Shown here piece by piece: positions 8,946-19,073 of a stretch of DNA of 64,000 nucleotides. The notes under the pieces were generated by a model that saw only the letters and a list, made by a program, of their open reading frames with translations, made no database searches and was not told the origin of the DNA. Both the position numbers and the translations under genes were made by a program. Within the stretch, counting starts at the first letter, position 1, and the number at the start of each line of letters is the position of its first letter. Source of the stretch: an uncultured Eubacteriales bacterium (GTDB taxonomy: Bacteria; Bacillota; Clostridia; Oscillospirales; Oscillospiraceae); NCBI GenBank assembly GCA_900317855.1, contig ONIG01000004.1:1-64000 (forward strand). Direction: 5' to 3'.

Positions 8946-9022
8946 TGGTGGAGACTAATGGGCTCGAACCATCGACCTCATGCGTGTGAAGCATGCGCTC
9001 TAACCAGCTGAGCTAAGCCTCC
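8946..9022 (-). tRNA. tRNA-Val (CAC)
   Basis: Complete 77-nt cloverleaf with CCA encoded; anticodon loop TTCACAC gives CAC. Last of three tRNAs in the operon. Confidence 0.95.
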
Positions 9023-9025
9023 AAA

Positions 9026-9100
9026 TGGTGACCCGTACGGGACTCGAACCCATGTTACCGCCGTGAAAGGGCGGTGTCTTAACCACTTGACCAACGGGCC
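9026..9100 (-). tRNA. tRNA-Glu (TTC)
   Basis: 75-nt cloverleaf, encoded CCA, anticodon loop CTTTCAC. Separated from tRNA-Val by 3 nt. Confidence 0.95.
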
Positions 9101-9105
9101 TAAGA

Positions 9106-9130
9106 TGGGATGCTGCGGGTGCAGCATCCC
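9106..9130 (-). other. Hairpin between tRNA-Met and tRNA-Glu
   Basis: GGGATGCTGC and GCAGCATCCC form a 10-bp stem in the short spacer. It lacks a T-run, so a processing signal or partial terminator within the tRNA operon is more likely than full termination. Confidence 0.5.
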
Positions 9131-9132
9131 CT

Positions 9133-9209
9133 TGGTAGCGGCACCTGGATTCGAACCGGGGACACTTCGGGTATGAACCGAATGCTCTGGCCAACTGAGC
9201 TATGCCGCC
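9133..9209 (-). tRNA. tRNA-Met (CAT)
   Basis: 77-nt cloverleaf with encoded CCA; anticodon loop TTCATAC. Acceptor pairing is complete, so it is not the initiator; a lysidine-modified tRNA-Ile2 cannot be excluded by sequence. Confidence 0.9.
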
Positions 9210-9248
9210 ATGTTGTTCGCGCCTCAGCAACTGCCAAACGCAAGGAGC

Positions 9249-9277
9249 ATTGTACCAAACAATGCTCCTGTTGTCAA
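9249..9277 (-). promoter_or_regulatory. Promoter of the Met-Glu-Val tRNA operon
   Basis: Consensus TTGACA (9272-9277) and TACAAT (9249-9254) with a 17-nt spacer on the minus strand. Confidence 0.9.
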
Positions 9278-9296
9278 TAAGTTTTGCGGCGAATTT

Positions 9297-9992
9297 TTAA
9301 TTTTTTTGCGGCAGATAGTCCAGCGGCGACACGCTCTGACCGGAGGCCGCAACCGACAGATGCAGGTGGCTCTCCTGCGCCGACTCACAGCCGGCGGAAT
9401 CACCGACCGAGCCGATGGTATCCCCAACGGAAACCTGATCGCCGACATTCACCGTCGGGATCGACTCAAGGTTGGCGTACGTGCACCGCAGACCGTCCTC
9501 CCGCTCGGTCACAACAGTCGTGCCATACAGATCGTCATAATACACCTTCGTGACCGTGCCGGACGCCATGGCCGAGACAACTGTGCCGTATTTGGCCTCG
9601 ATGTCAATGCCGTCATGCGTGCGCCAGTCCGACATGGTCTCGTCATAGGCCAGCGCCGTCATGGCATACGGCCGCAGTACGGCGCCGTCCACCGGCCAGA
9701 CATACTTGTCCTGCGCCGCCGTCTCAGCGGCGTCCTCGACCGGAATTTCCGGCTCCGGCGTCATCTCCGGCGTGGGCACCGGCGTCGCCGGCACGGGGAT
9801 TGTCGGCGCGGGCGTGACTTCCAGCACCGCGTTCTGATCGCGTCCGTCATCCATAGTCTTCGTACCCGACAGCAGTGACCAGGCGGAAACGCCGATCACC
9901 GCTGCGCACAGGACGAGGGCTATGTAGAAGCCCTTGCCTTCGATGAAGCGTACGGATCTCTTTTCCGGTTTCTTGTCCTTGTTCGGTTCCAT
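9297..9992 (-). CDS. spoIIQ: M23 (LytM-type) peptidase, SpoIIQ-like sporulation protein
   Basis: A 231-residue protein with a cytoplasmic basic N-terminus, one membrane segment (about residues 25-45), a Pro/Glu-rich linker and a C-terminal LytM domain. THDGIDIEA and SHLHLSV supply the zinc ligands (HxxxD and HxH), both retained, as in clostridial SpoIIQ and unlike the degenerate Bacillus protein. The YVWPVDGAVLRPY lead into the domain is also SpoIIQ-like. In spore formers SpoIIQ sits in the forespore membrane and pairs with SpoIIIAH across the engulfment space. ATG 9992 is preceded by GGAGGG. A generic M23 endopeptidase is the alternative. Confidence 0.75.
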   Translation of the reverse strand: MEPNKDKKPEKRSVRFIEGKGFYIALVLCAAVIGVSAWSLLSGTKTMDDGRDQNAVLEVTPAPTIPVPATPVPTPEMTPEPEIPVEDAAETAAQDKYVWPVDGAVLRPYAMTALAYDETMSDWRTHDGIDIEAKYGTVVSAMASGTVTKVYYDDLYGTTVVTEREDGLRCTYANLESIPTVNVGDQVSVGDTIGSVGDSAGCESAQESHLHLSVAASGQSVSPLDYLPQKN

Positions 9993-10009
9993 CGTGTTTC
10001 CCTCCAAGA

Positions 10010-10055
10010 AAAAAGGTGTTTGCATGGGTATTGTCACCCACGCAAACACCTTTTA
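10010..10055 (-). terminator. Terminator of the glycolytic operon
   Basis: AAAAGGTGTTTGCATGGGT and its partner at 10036-10054 form a long stem; on the minus strand the T-run follows. It ends the unit finishing with eno. Confidence 0.85.
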
Positions 10056-10071
10056 TACCGGTTTGGGAAAA

Positions 10072-11376
<1,305 letters not shown>

Positions 11377-12900
11377 TTATGATTTTTCGATAAGGCTCTC
11401 GCCTGTCATTGCGGGTTTGGGCTCGATGTGCATGAGTTCGAGCATGGTGGGTGCGATATCGGAAAGGCGGCCGCGCGGGCGCAGCGGCAGATCTCTGCCG
11501 ACGAGCACCAGCGGCACAAGATTCGTCGTGTGCGCCGTGTTCGGCGAACCGTCCGGCTCGACCATGCGGTCGGCATTGCCGTGGTCGGCGGTGACGAGCA
11601 GCGTATAGCCCATCTCCTGCGCCGCCGCAACGACCTCGCCGAGACAGCGGTCCACGCACGCGACCGCCTGAATGGCGGCCGACATCACGCCCGTGTGGCC
11701 AACCATGTCGCAGTTGGCAAAGTTGCAGACGATCATGTCATATGTACCGGTGCGGATGCGCTTAACAAGCTCGTCCTTGACCTTGACGGCGCTCATCTCG
11801 GGGATGAGGTCATAGGTCGGATACTCGCGCGGTGACGGGATGAGCACGCGGTCCTCACCGGGATACTGTGTCTCCGTACCGCCGTTGAAGAAAAACGTGA
11901 CGTGCGCGTATTTCTCCGTTTCCGCGATGCGCAGCTGGCGCAGGCCGTTGGCGCTGACGATCTCGCCGAGCGTATCGTGCAGCTCCTCGGGCGGAAACGC
12001 GACCGGGAGATCGGTGAGCTTCTCATCGTAGCGCGTCGTGCAGACATAGTGCAGGTTTTCTGCAACGGTCTTGCGCGCGAAGCCGTCAAAATCCAGCTGC
12101 GTGAGTGCATAGGTCATTTCCCGCGCACGGTCGGGGCGGAAATTCATGAAAATCACGCTGTCACCGGACTGAATGCGCCCATCCGGAACGCAGACGACGG
12201 GCTTGACGAATTCATCCGTCACACCGGCGGTGTAGCTGGCCTCCATCGCGTGAACGGGGTCGGGATCCTGTATGCCCTCGCCGCAGACCATGGCGTTGTA
12301 GCTGGCCTCGATGCGGTCCCAGCGCTTGTCGCGGTCCATGCCATAGAAGCGGCCCTGCAGCGTCGCGATCTTGCCGGTTCCGAGCTCGGCACAGTAGTCG
12401 CGCAGCTGCCGGACGTAGCCCGCGCCGCTCGTGGGCGCAACATCGCGCCCGTCGAGGAAGCAGTGCAGGTATACGCGCGCGATGCCGCGGTCGTGCGCCA
12501 TTTTCACCATGGCAAGAATGTGCCGGATGTGACTGTGCACACCGCCGTCGGACAGCAGGCCGAGGATATGCAGGGCCTTGCCGTTCGCCGCGTTATCAAG
12601 GGCAGCTCCATAGACAGGATTCGCAAAAAACGTCCCGTCCTCAATGGCCTTTGTGATGCGCGGCAGATCCTGAAACACAACGCGGCCGGAGCCGATGTTC
12701 GTGTGGCCGACCTCGCTGTTGCCCATCTGGCCGTCCGGCAGGCCGACATCCAGCCCGGAGGCGGACAGCTTCGTGTGCGGCCAGCGCTGCAGGAGACTGT
12801 CCATGACCGGGGTCTGAGCCATGTAAATGGCGTTGCCGTCGTTCGGCTCGCCGATGCCGTAGCCGTCGAGGATGATGAGTGCGACTTTCCCGTTGCTCAT
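11377..12900 (-). CDS. gpmI: 2,3-bisphosphoglycerate-independent phosphoglycerate mutase
   Basis: Converts 3- to 2-phosphoglycerate with two Mn2+. The 507-residue length is usual. LDGYGIG starts the alkaline-phosphatase-like metal site, MGNSEVGHTNIGSGRVV carries the phosphorylated Ser, and TADHGNADRM provides C-terminal metal ligands. Its start codon overlaps the stop codon of tpiA (ATGA, 12897-12900), implying translational coupling. Confidence 0.97.
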   Translation of the reverse strand: MSNGKVALIILDGYGIGEPNDGNAIYMAQTPVMDSLLQRWPHTKLSASGLDVGLPDGQMGNSEVGHTNIGSGRVVFQDLPRITKAIEDGTFFANPVYGAALDNAANGKALHILGLLSDGGVHSHIRHILAMVKMAHDRGIARVYLHCFLDGRDVAPTSGAGYVRQLRDYCAELGTGKIATLQGRFYGMDRDKRWDRIEASYNAMVCGEGIQDPDPVHAMEASYTAGVTDEFVKPVVCVPDGRIQSGDSVIFMNFRPDRAREMTYALTQLDFDGFARKTVAENLHYVCTTRYDEKLTDLPVAFPPEELHDTLGEIVSANGLRQLRIAETEKYAHVTFFFNGGTETQYPGEDRVLIPSPREYPTYDLIPEMSAVKVKDELVKRIRTGTYDMIVCNFANCDMVGHTGVMSAAIQAVACVDRCLGEVVAAAQEMGYTLLVTADHGNADRMVEPDGSPNTAHTTNLVPLVLVGRDLPLRPRGRLSDIAPTMLELMHIEPKPAMTGESLIEKS

Positions 12901-13679
12901 TCGCAGGCTCCCTGCGCTGTCGCGGCGACGATCTTCGAGAAATCGACCGGCTTGAGCGACGCGCCGCCGATCAGGCCGCCGTCGATATCCGGCTGAGCCA
13001 GCAGCTCGGCTGCGTTGCCCGCGTTCATGGAGCCGCCGTAAAGGATGCTGATCGTCTTGGCCGTCTCAAGATCATAGAGCTTACCGAGCGTAGCGCGGAT
13101 GGCGGCGCAGACCTCCTGCGCCTGCGCGCTCGTGGCGGTGTTGCCGGTGCCAATGGCCCACAGAGGCTCATAGGCGATGACGCAGTGCATGGCCTGCTCA
13201 GCCGTGAGGCCGGAGAAGGCTGCCGCGACCTGATAGGCCACATACGTCTCGGTCAGGTCATGCTCGCGCTGCGCAAGGCTCTCGCCGACACAGATGATCG
13301 GCGTGATGCTGTTGTCGAGCAGGATCTTCGTCTTGGCATTGACCTGCAGATCGGTCTCGCCGTGGTAGCTGCGGCGCTCACTGTGGCCGACGATGCAATA
13401 CTGTGCGCCGAGGTCGCTGAGCTGCTCGGCGGATACCTCACCGGTGAACGCGCCGTGCTGATGCTCGGACACGTCCTGTGCGCCGACGCCGAGATGGCAG
13501 CCCTGCCCCGCCGTCTCCAGCGCGGCAATGAGCGGATACGGTGCGCAGATGACCACGTCGCAGCAGCGCTCGGCGGGAAGATTCGCCTGCAGCTCCTGCG
13601 TGAAGGCCGGGATCTCGGCCACACGCTTATTGAGCTTCCAGTTGCCGGCGATGATTGCTTTTCTCTCTTTCAAATTCAT
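12897..13679 (-). CDS. tpiA: Triosephosphate isomerase
   Basis: Interconverts dihydroxyacetone phosphate and glyceraldehyde 3-phosphate. 260 residues; AGNWKLNK contains the substrate-binding Asn and Lys, GHSERR the catalytic-His region, YEPLWAIGTG the catalytic Glu and LYGGSMNAGN the phosphate-binding loop. It sits between pgk (24 nt upstream) and gpmI (4-nt overlap). Confidence 0.97.
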   Translation of the reverse strand: MNLKERKAIIAGNWKLNKRVAEIPAFTQELQANLPAERCCDVVICAPYPLIAALETAGQGCHLGVGAQDVSEHQHGAFTGEVSAEQLSDLGAQYCIVGHSERRSYHGETDLQVNAKTKILLDNSITPIICVGESLAQREHDLTETYVAYQVAAAFSGLTAEQAMHCVIAYEPLWAIGTGNTATSAQAQEVCAAIRATLGKLYDLETAKTISILYGGSMNAGNAAELLAQPDIDGGLIGGASLKPVDFSKIVAATAQGACE

Positions 13680-13702
13680 GTTTTATGCTTCCTTTCTGCG
13701 GC

Positions 13703-14896
13703 TTACTTATCCAGCAGGCACGCAACGCCCGGCAGCTCCTTACCTTCCAGGAACTCCAGCGAGGCGCCGCCGCCGGTGGAAATGTGCGTCATCTTATCGG
13801 CAAAACCGAGCTTTTCGACCGCAGCGGCCGAGTCGCCGCCGCCGACGATCGTGACCGCGCCGGACTCTGCCAGCGCCGCCGCGATGGCTTCCGTGCCGGT
13901 GGCAAAGGCCGGGAACTCAAACACGCCCATCGGGCCGTTCCAGACGACCGTACCGGCACCCTTGACGGCCTCCGTGAACAATTTGATGGTTTCCGGGCCG
14001 ATATCCAGGCCCATCCAGTCGGCCGGGATGGCATTGGTCGGCACGACCTTGCGCGCACAGTCTGCGGCAAACTGATCGCCGGCCATGGTGTCCACCGGGA
14101 GCAGCAGCTTCACGCCGCGGTCCTTCGCCTTCTGGATCATCTCAAGCGCATAGTCCATCTTGTCGGCCTCGAGCAGAGACGTGCCGATCTCGCCGCCCTG
14201 CGCCTTGACGAACGTATAGGCCATGCCGCCGCCGATGATGATCGTGTCAGCTTTTTCGAGCAGATTGTTGATGACGCCAATCTTATCGGACACCTTCGCG
14301 CCGCCGAGGATGGCCACGAACGGGCGCTTCGGATCCTCGAGCGCCTTGCCCATGACGGACAGCTCTTTCTCGATCAGCAGTCCGGCATACGCGGGCAGAT
14401 ACGCCGCGACACCGGCGGTGGAAGCGTGCGCGCGGTGCACCGTGCCGAACGCATCGGAGACATAGAGCTCCGCCATGGAGGCAAGCTCCTTGGCAAATTC
14501 GGGGTCATTTTTCTCCTCGCGGGGATCGAAGCGCAGATTCTCCAGCAGCAGGAGCTGGCCCGGCTGCAGCGCAGCCGCCTTGGCCTTGGCGTCCTCGCCG
14601 ATGATGTCCTTGGCGAAGATGACTTCCATGCCCAGCAGCTCCGACAGACGCTTGGCCACCGGAGCGAGCGTGAGGCTCTCTTTCCACGTGCCCTTCGGCT
14701 TGCCAAGGTGCGAGCAGGCGATCACGGCGGCGCCGTTGTCGAGCAGATAGCGGATGGTCGGCAGCGCGGCCACGATGCGCTTGTCGCTCGTGATCTCGCC
14801 GGTCGTTTTGTCCTGCGGGACATTGAAGTCGCAGCGCAGGAGCACTTTTTTTCCGGAAAGCGGGACGTCCTTGACGGTCATTTTGTTGTAGTTCAT
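13703..14896 (-). CDS. pgk: Phosphoglycerate kinase
   Basis: Makes ATP from 1,3-bisphosphoglycerate. 397 residues; [11 protein letters not shown] at the N-terminus, GGAKVSDK in the hinge region and [13 protein letters not shown] near the nucleotide site are classic. The gapA gene that usually precedes pgk is not here; trmL lies 48 nt upstream instead, so the glycolytic operon has a rearranged head. Confidence 0.97.
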   Translation of the reverse strand: MNYNKMTVKDVPLSGKKVLLRCDFNVPQDKTTGEITSDKRIVAALPTIRYLLDNGAAVIACSHLGKPKGTWKESLTLAPVAKRLSELLGMEVIFAKDIIGEDAKAKAAALQPGQLLLLENLRFDPREEKNDPEFAKELASMAELYVSDAFGTVHRAHASTAGVAAYLPAYAGLLIEKELSVMGKALEDPKRPFVAILGGAKVSDKIGVINNLLEKADTIIIGGGMAYTFVKAQGGEIGTSLLEADKMDYALEMIQKAKDRGVKLLLPVDTMAGDQFAADCARKVVPTNAIPADWMGLDIGPETIKLFTEAVKGAGTVVWNGPMGVFEFPAFATGTEAIAAALAESGAVTIVGGGDSAAAVEKLGFADKMTHISTGGGASLEFLEGKELPGVACLLDK

Positions 14897-14944
14897 CTTG
14901 CTTCCTCCTGTTTTGTGATTTCACACAGGCGTGTGATATGGTAT

Positions 14945-15421
14945 TCAGACATTCAGATCGATCTGCCCAAGCATATTCTGCTGGCGCAGTGCCTCATAGC
15001 ACAGGATCGCCGCAGAATTGGACAGATTCAGGCTGCGCGCTTCCGCGCGCATGGGGATGCGCAGGCAATGGTCGGCATAGCGCTCGCGCAGCCACTCCGG
15101 CAGGCCCTTTGTCTCTTTGCCAAACATGAGCGTCACGTTCGGGGTCGAGAGATCGGCGTCCACATAGCTCACGTTCGCCTTCGTTGTGAGCAGCCAGAGG
15201 TTCTCATCGCCGTTTTTGGCAAAATACTCGTCGATGTTCTCATAGACCGAGATATCAACCAGATGCCAGTAGTCGAGTCCAGCGCGCTTGACCGCGCGGT
15301 CGGAAATGTCAAACCCGAGCGGCTTGACCAGATGCAGCCGCGAGCCCGTGCAGGCACAGGTGCGGGCAATGGCGCCGGTATTATTCGGGATCTCCGGCTC
15401 CACCAAAACAATGTCCACCAT
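14945..15421 (-). CDS. trmL: tRNA (cytidine/uridine 34-2'-O)-methyltransferase
   Basis: A 158-residue SPOUT-class enzyme that methylates the wobble ribose of tRNA-Leu isoacceptors. VLVEPEIPNNTGAIARTC at the N-terminus, LMFGKETKGLPEWL and the C-terminal RSLNLSNSAAI are the SPOUT knot motifs. Length matches TrmL. It heads the transcript that continues into pgk. Confidence 0.93.
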   Translation of the reverse strand: MVDIVLVEPEIPNNTGAIARTCACTGSRLHLVKPLGFDISDRAVKRAGLDYWHLVDISVYENIDEYFAKNGDENLWLLTTKANVSYVDADLSTPNVTLMFGKETKGLPEWLRERYADHCLRIPMRAEARSLNLSNSAAILCYEALRQQNMLGQIDLNV

Positions 15422-15463
15422 ATTGTTTTCCTCTTACATATTTTTTCTATTTTTACGCTTATT

Positions 15464-15492
15464 ATTTTATCTCGTAGCCGCTTTTTTTGCAA
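15464..15492 (-). promoter_or_regulatory. Promoter of the trmL-glycolytic operon
   Basis: Minus strand TTGCAA (15487-15492), 17-nt spacer, TAAAAT (15464-15469), about 40 nt before the trmL start codon. Confidence 0.7.
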
Positions 15493-15565
15493 TCTCCCTT
15501 TTAAATAAAGCTACCGCTGGAAAGTGCTGCATTTCTGAACTTTTCGTGAAACATGACCAAGACCG

Positions 15566-15594
15566 TTGCGAAATGAATGAAAAAACTTTATAAT
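15566..15594 (+). promoter_or_regulatory. Promoter of the radical SAM gene
   Basis: TTGCGA (15566-15571), 17-nt spacer, TATAAT (15589-15594). Confidence 0.8.
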
Positions 15595-15644
15595 ATCCAC
15601 AGAATCCATTGATTTCACGCAACATCCTATGCGTGGGAGGCATT

Positions 15645-16529
15645 ATGACACAACTTTGCTCCATCTGTCCGCGCGGCTGCGGCGTCGATCGCGCGGGCGG
15701 GCAATTTGGCTTTTGCGCAGTCCCGGACGCACCGGTCGTGGCGCGGGCTGCACCGCACTTCGGCGAGGAACCGTGCATTTCCGGCACACGCGGCAGCGGC
15801 GCGGTGTTCTTCTCGGGCTGCAATCTGCGGTGCGTATTCTGCCAGAACCGCACCATCAGCCGCGGAGAGCACGGAAAAGAGATCACCGTCGCGCAGCTTC
15901 ACGACATTTTTTTGCGCCTGCGCGATGAAGGCGTGCACAACATCAATCTTGTCACGCCGAGCCACTACACGCGGCAGATCGCCGAGGCGCTCTCCGGGCT
16001 GGAGCTCGGCATCCCGGTCGTGTGGAACAGCTCGGGCTATGAATGCGTCGAAACGCTGCGCATGCTCGACGGGCTCGTGCAGGTATATCTGCCGGACCTG
16101 AAGTACGCCCTGTCGGAACCGGCCGCGCGCTACTCCGCCGCGGCGGACTATCCGCAGGTCGCCCGCGCCGCCGTTCTGGAGATGTACCGCCAGACCGGCC
16201 CGTTCCGGCTCGACGAGGACGGCCTGCTGCAGCGCGGCGTGCTCATCCGGCACCTCATTCTGCCGCGGCAGGCGGAAAACACCCGCCGCGTCATCGACTG
16301 GGTCGGGGAAACGTTCGCACCCGGGCAGGTGCTCTTCAGCCTCATGAGCCAGTACACGCCCGTCGGCGATCTGGCACAGTGGCCGGAGCTGCAGCACCCC
16401 ATCTCCCCAGAACTGAACGAAGAAATGTACCAATACCTGATCGACAGCCCGATCGCCGACGGCTTTTATCAGGACCTCGATGCCGCGACCGGAGACATGA
16501 TCCCGGCATTTGACGGCACCGGCGTTTGA
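15645..16529 (+). CDS. Radical SAM protein, PflA-like
   Basis: A 294-residue protein. CNLRCVFCQN near residue 65 is the CxxxCxxC motif binding the radical SAM [4Fe-4S] cluster. The N-terminus has additional cysteines (CSICPRGCGVDR and GFCAV), matching the 4Fe-4S radical SAM group annotated as PflA-like or YgiQ-independent activases; the partner glycyl-radical enzyme, if any, is not nearby. ATG 15645 follows GGGAGG at 15635-15640, so I reject the longer start at 15609. Likely cotranscribed with the FMN enzyme 45 nt downstream. Confidence 0.85.
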   Translation: MTQLCSICPRGCGVDRAGGQFGFCAVPDAPVVARAAPHFGEEPCISGTRGSGAVFFSGCNLRCVFCQNRTISRGEHGKEITVAQLHDIFLRLRDEGVHNINLVTPSHYTRQIAEALSGLELGIPVVWNSSGYECVETLRMLDGLVQVYLPDLKYALSEPAARYSAAADYPQVARAAVLEMYRQTGPFRLDEDGLLQRGVLIRHLILPRQAENTRRVIDWVGETFAPGQVLFSLMSQYTPVGDLAQWPELQHPISPELNEEMYQYLIDSPIADGFYQDLDAATGDMIPAFDGTGV

Positions 16530-16574
16530 ACCACGATTCTTTCAATACAGAAAAAGATATACGGAGGTACCCTC

Positions 16575-17594
16575 ATGGAGTACAAAGAGATTCTTGACAG
16601 CGCACGCACCTGCATCGGGCCGTACTGCAAGGCCTGCCCGGTCTGCAACGGCAAAGCCTGCGGCAACCAGGTCCCCGGCCCCGGCGCGAAAGCGCCCGGC
16701 AGCGGCTTTATCCGCAACTTCGACGCCTGGCAGAAGATTTGCGTCAACATGGACACAATCTGCCCGAACGAACCGGTCGATACGGCCGTGGAGCTGTTCG
16801 GCACCATGTACCGCTATCCGTTTTTCGCGGCCCCGCTCGGCGCGATGAAACTGCACTACGGCGAAAAGTACACCGACCGCGAGTATAACAGCATCCTCGT
16901 CAACGCCTGCGCCGACAGCGGCATCGCCGCCTTCACCGGCGACGGTGTGGACGCTGCCGTGTTCCAGGGCGCGATGGAAGCCATCCGCGCAGCAGGCGGC
17001 GTCGGCGTGCCGACGATCAAGCCGTGGAACCAGGAACTGGTTTTTGAAAAGCTCGATCTGGCCAGAACCAGCGGCTGCAAGTCCGTCGCCATGGACATTG
17101 ACGGCGCGGGCCTCCCCTTCCTGAAGAATATGACGCCGCCGGCCGGCAGCAAGTCCGTGCAGGAGCTCTCGGAGATCATCCGCTACGCCGGCATGCCGTT
17201 CATCGTCAAGGGCGTCATGACCGTGCGCGGCGCGCAGAAGGCCGCTGAGGCGGGCGCCGCAGCGATCATCGTGTCCAACCACGGCGGCCGCGTGCTCGGC
17301 CAGACGCCAGCCAGCGCCGAGGTCCTGCCGGAGATTGCCGACGCTGTGGGCGGCAAAATGAAGATCTTCGTCGACGGCGGCATCCGCACCGGCACGGACG
17401 TGTTCAAGGCGCTGGCACTCGGCGCGGACGCCGTGCTCATCGGCCGCCCGTTCGTGCCGATGGTCTACGGCGACGGCGCACAGGGCGTGGCAACCTACAT
17501 CGAAAAGATCGGCAGCGAGCTGCGCGACACGATGGCCATGTGCGGCGTGCACACGCTCGGCGAGATCACGCGCGACTGCGTGCGTGTGATGTGA
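16575..17594 (+). CDS. FMN-dependent alpha-hydroxy acid dehydrogenase/oxidase family protein
   Basis: A 339-residue TIM-barrel flavoprotein related to lactate dehydrogenase LldD and isopentenyl-diphosphate isomerase-2. SNHGGR holds the catalytic His and substrate Arg; DGGIRTGTDVFKALALGADAVLIGRPF is the FMN-phosphate loop. The N-terminus has five cysteines in 17 residues (CIGPYCKACPVCNGKAC), which is not part of the classical enzyme and could bind a metal or Fe-S cluster; this would suit an anaerobic electron-transfer dehydrogenase. Natural substrate unknown. Confidence 0.85.
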   Translation: MEYKEILDSARTCIGPYCKACPVCNGKACGNQVPGPGAKAPGSGFIRNFDAWQKICVNMDTICPNEPVDTAVELFGTMYRYPFFAAPLGAMKLHYGEKYTDREYNSILVNACADSGIAAFTGDGVDAAVFQGAMEAIRAAGGVGVPTIKPWNQELVFEKLDLARTSGCKSVAMDIDGAGLPFLKNMTPPAGSKSVQELSEIIRYAGMPFIVKGVMTVRGAQKAAEAGAAAIIVSNHGGRVLGQTPASAEVLPEIADAVGGKMKIFVDGGIRTGTDVFKALALGADAVLIGRPFVPMVYGDGAQGVATYIEKIGSELRDTMAMCGVHTLGEITRDCVRVM

Positions 17595-17608
17595 CCGCAG
17601 CAGACAGA

Positions 17609-17643
17609 AAAAAGTCCGGGGACGGCCGTCCCCGGATTTTTTT
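17609..17643. terminator. Terminator between the FMN enzyme and lysA
   Basis: TCCGGGGACGG and CCGTCCCCGGA form an 11-bp stem flanked by A- and T-runs, serving both converging genes. Confidence 0.88.
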
Positions 17644-17660
17644 GTTTCATTTTGTTTCAT

Positions 17661-18923
17661 TCAATCGTCCCAGATCATGGTGGCGAAATAATCATCCGGC
17701 GTTTCGGCGCGGCGGATCAGGCGCGTGGAGCCGTCCGGCTGCAGCAGCACCTCCGCGCAGCGAAGCTTGCCGTTATAGTTGTAGCCCATGGCGAGGCCGT
17801 GTGCACCGGCGTCGTGAATAACCAGCAGATCGCCGATGTCGATGCGCGGCAGTATGCGGTCAACGGCAAACTTGTCGTTGTTCTCACACAGGCCGCCGAC
17901 TATGTCATACGTATGGTCGCAGGGCGCGTCCTCCTTGCCCATGACCGTGATGTGGTGGTAAGACCCGTACATGGCCGGGCGCATCAGGTCGCAGGCGCAG
18001 GCATCCGTGCCGATATATTCCTTGTAAATGTGCTTTTCGTGAATCGCACGCGTCACGAGATGGCCATACGGTGCGAGCATGAAGCGGCCGAGCTCCGTAT
18101 ACAGCGCCACGTCGCCCATGCCGGCTGGGACGAGGATCTCCTCATACACCTTGCGCACACCCTCACCGATGGCGGCAATGTCGTTTTCGGGCTCCTCCGG
18201 CCGATACGGGATGCCCACACCGCCGGAGAGGTTGATGTACGTGATGTGGCAGCCGGTCTCCTGCTGCAGCTCGACCGCAAGCTGGAAGAGAATGCGCGCC
18301 AGCGCGGGATAGTAAGCGTTGGAGAGCGTATTGGATGCCAGAAATGCGTGGATGCCGAACTCTTCCGCGCCCTTGGCCTTGAGCATACGGAATGCCTCGG
18401 TGATCTGCTCGCGCGTCATGCCATACTTGGCGTCGCCGGGGTTATCCATGACCTGAAAACCCTCGCGCGACTCGCCGAGCGAGAACGTGCCGCCGGGATT
18501 GAAGCGGCAGCCGATCTTCTTCGGGATATAGCCAATGGTCTTTTCCAGAAAGTCCACGTGTGTGATGTCGTCCAGATTGATGATCGCGCCGAGCTTTGCC
18601 GCCAGGCGATAATCCTCGGCCGGTGTCTCGTTGGACGAGAACATGATGTGCTCGCCGGTGCAGCCGATGCGCTCAGCCATCATCAGCTCCGTGAGCGACG
18701 AGCAGTCGCAGCCGCAGCCCTCCTCCTGCAGGATCTTGAGGATGGCGGGCGTGGGCGTGGCCTTCACGGCGAAATACTCCCGGTAGCCGGGATTCCACGA
18801 AAAAGCGGCTTTCAGGCGGCGGGCATTCTCGCGGATGCCCTGCTCATCATAGAGGTGAAACGGTGTGGGATAGCGCGCGGCAATGTCCTCGAGCTGCTGC
18901 GCTGTTACAAACGGCTTTTTCAT
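17661..18923 (-). CDS. lysA: Diaminopimelate decarboxylase
   Basis: Fold-type III PLP enzyme that makes L-lysine from meso-diaminopimelate. 420 residues. YFAVKATPTPAIL contains the PLP Lys, NLSGGVGIPY the Gly-rich phosphate loop, ELGRFMLAPYG substrate contacts, and CENNDKFAVDR the active-site Cys region. The length and motifs match the clostridial diaminopimelate/decarboxylase branch; a carboxynorspermidine-type specificity cannot be fully excluded. ATG 18923 follows GGGAGG. Monocistronic with a consensus promoter, and the 5' leader is too short for a lysine riboswitch. Confidence 0.88.
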   Translation of the reverse strand: MKKPFVTAQQLEDIAARYPTPFHLYDEQGIRENARRLKAAFSWNPGYREYFAVKATPTPAILKILQEEGCGCDCSSLTELMMAERIGCTGEHIMFSSNETPAEDYRLAAKLGAIINLDDITHVDFLEKTIGYIPKKIGCRFNPGGTFSLGESREGFQVMDNPGDAKYGMTREQITEAFRMLKAKGAEEFGIHAFLASNTLSNAYYPALARILFQLAVELQQETGCHITYINLSGGVGIPYRPEEPENDIAAIGEGVRKVYEEILVPAGMGDVALYTELGRFMLAPYGHLVTRAIHEKHIYKEYIGTDACACDLMRPAMYGSYHHITVMGKEDAPCDHTYDIVGGLCENNDKFAVDRILPRIDIGDLLVIHDAGAHGLAMGYNYNGKLRCAEVLLQPDGSTRLIRRAETPDDYFATMIWDD

Positions 18924-18958
18924 TGGAATTCCTCCCTGTGAAACCTGAAATTGCACTC

Positions 18959-18987
18959 ATTGTAGGAGCCGCTCGCGGCCGTGTCAA
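18959..18987 (-). promoter_or_regulatory. Promoter of lysA
   Basis: Consensus TTGACA (18982-18987), 17-nt spacer, TACAAT (18959-18964) on the minus strand. Confidence 0.88.
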
Positions 18988-19073
18988 GAAGGCAGAAGCA
19001 TTTTCGCCATTCCATGCACGCGCGCGGCAAAATTGGCCTCCCGCTCCGTCATTTTACCCGGAACGCATTGGCC

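Noticed and set aside
18924..18958. Lysine riboswitch upstream of lysA
   Set aside because: The consensus promoter leaves a leader of only about 30 nt, far too short.
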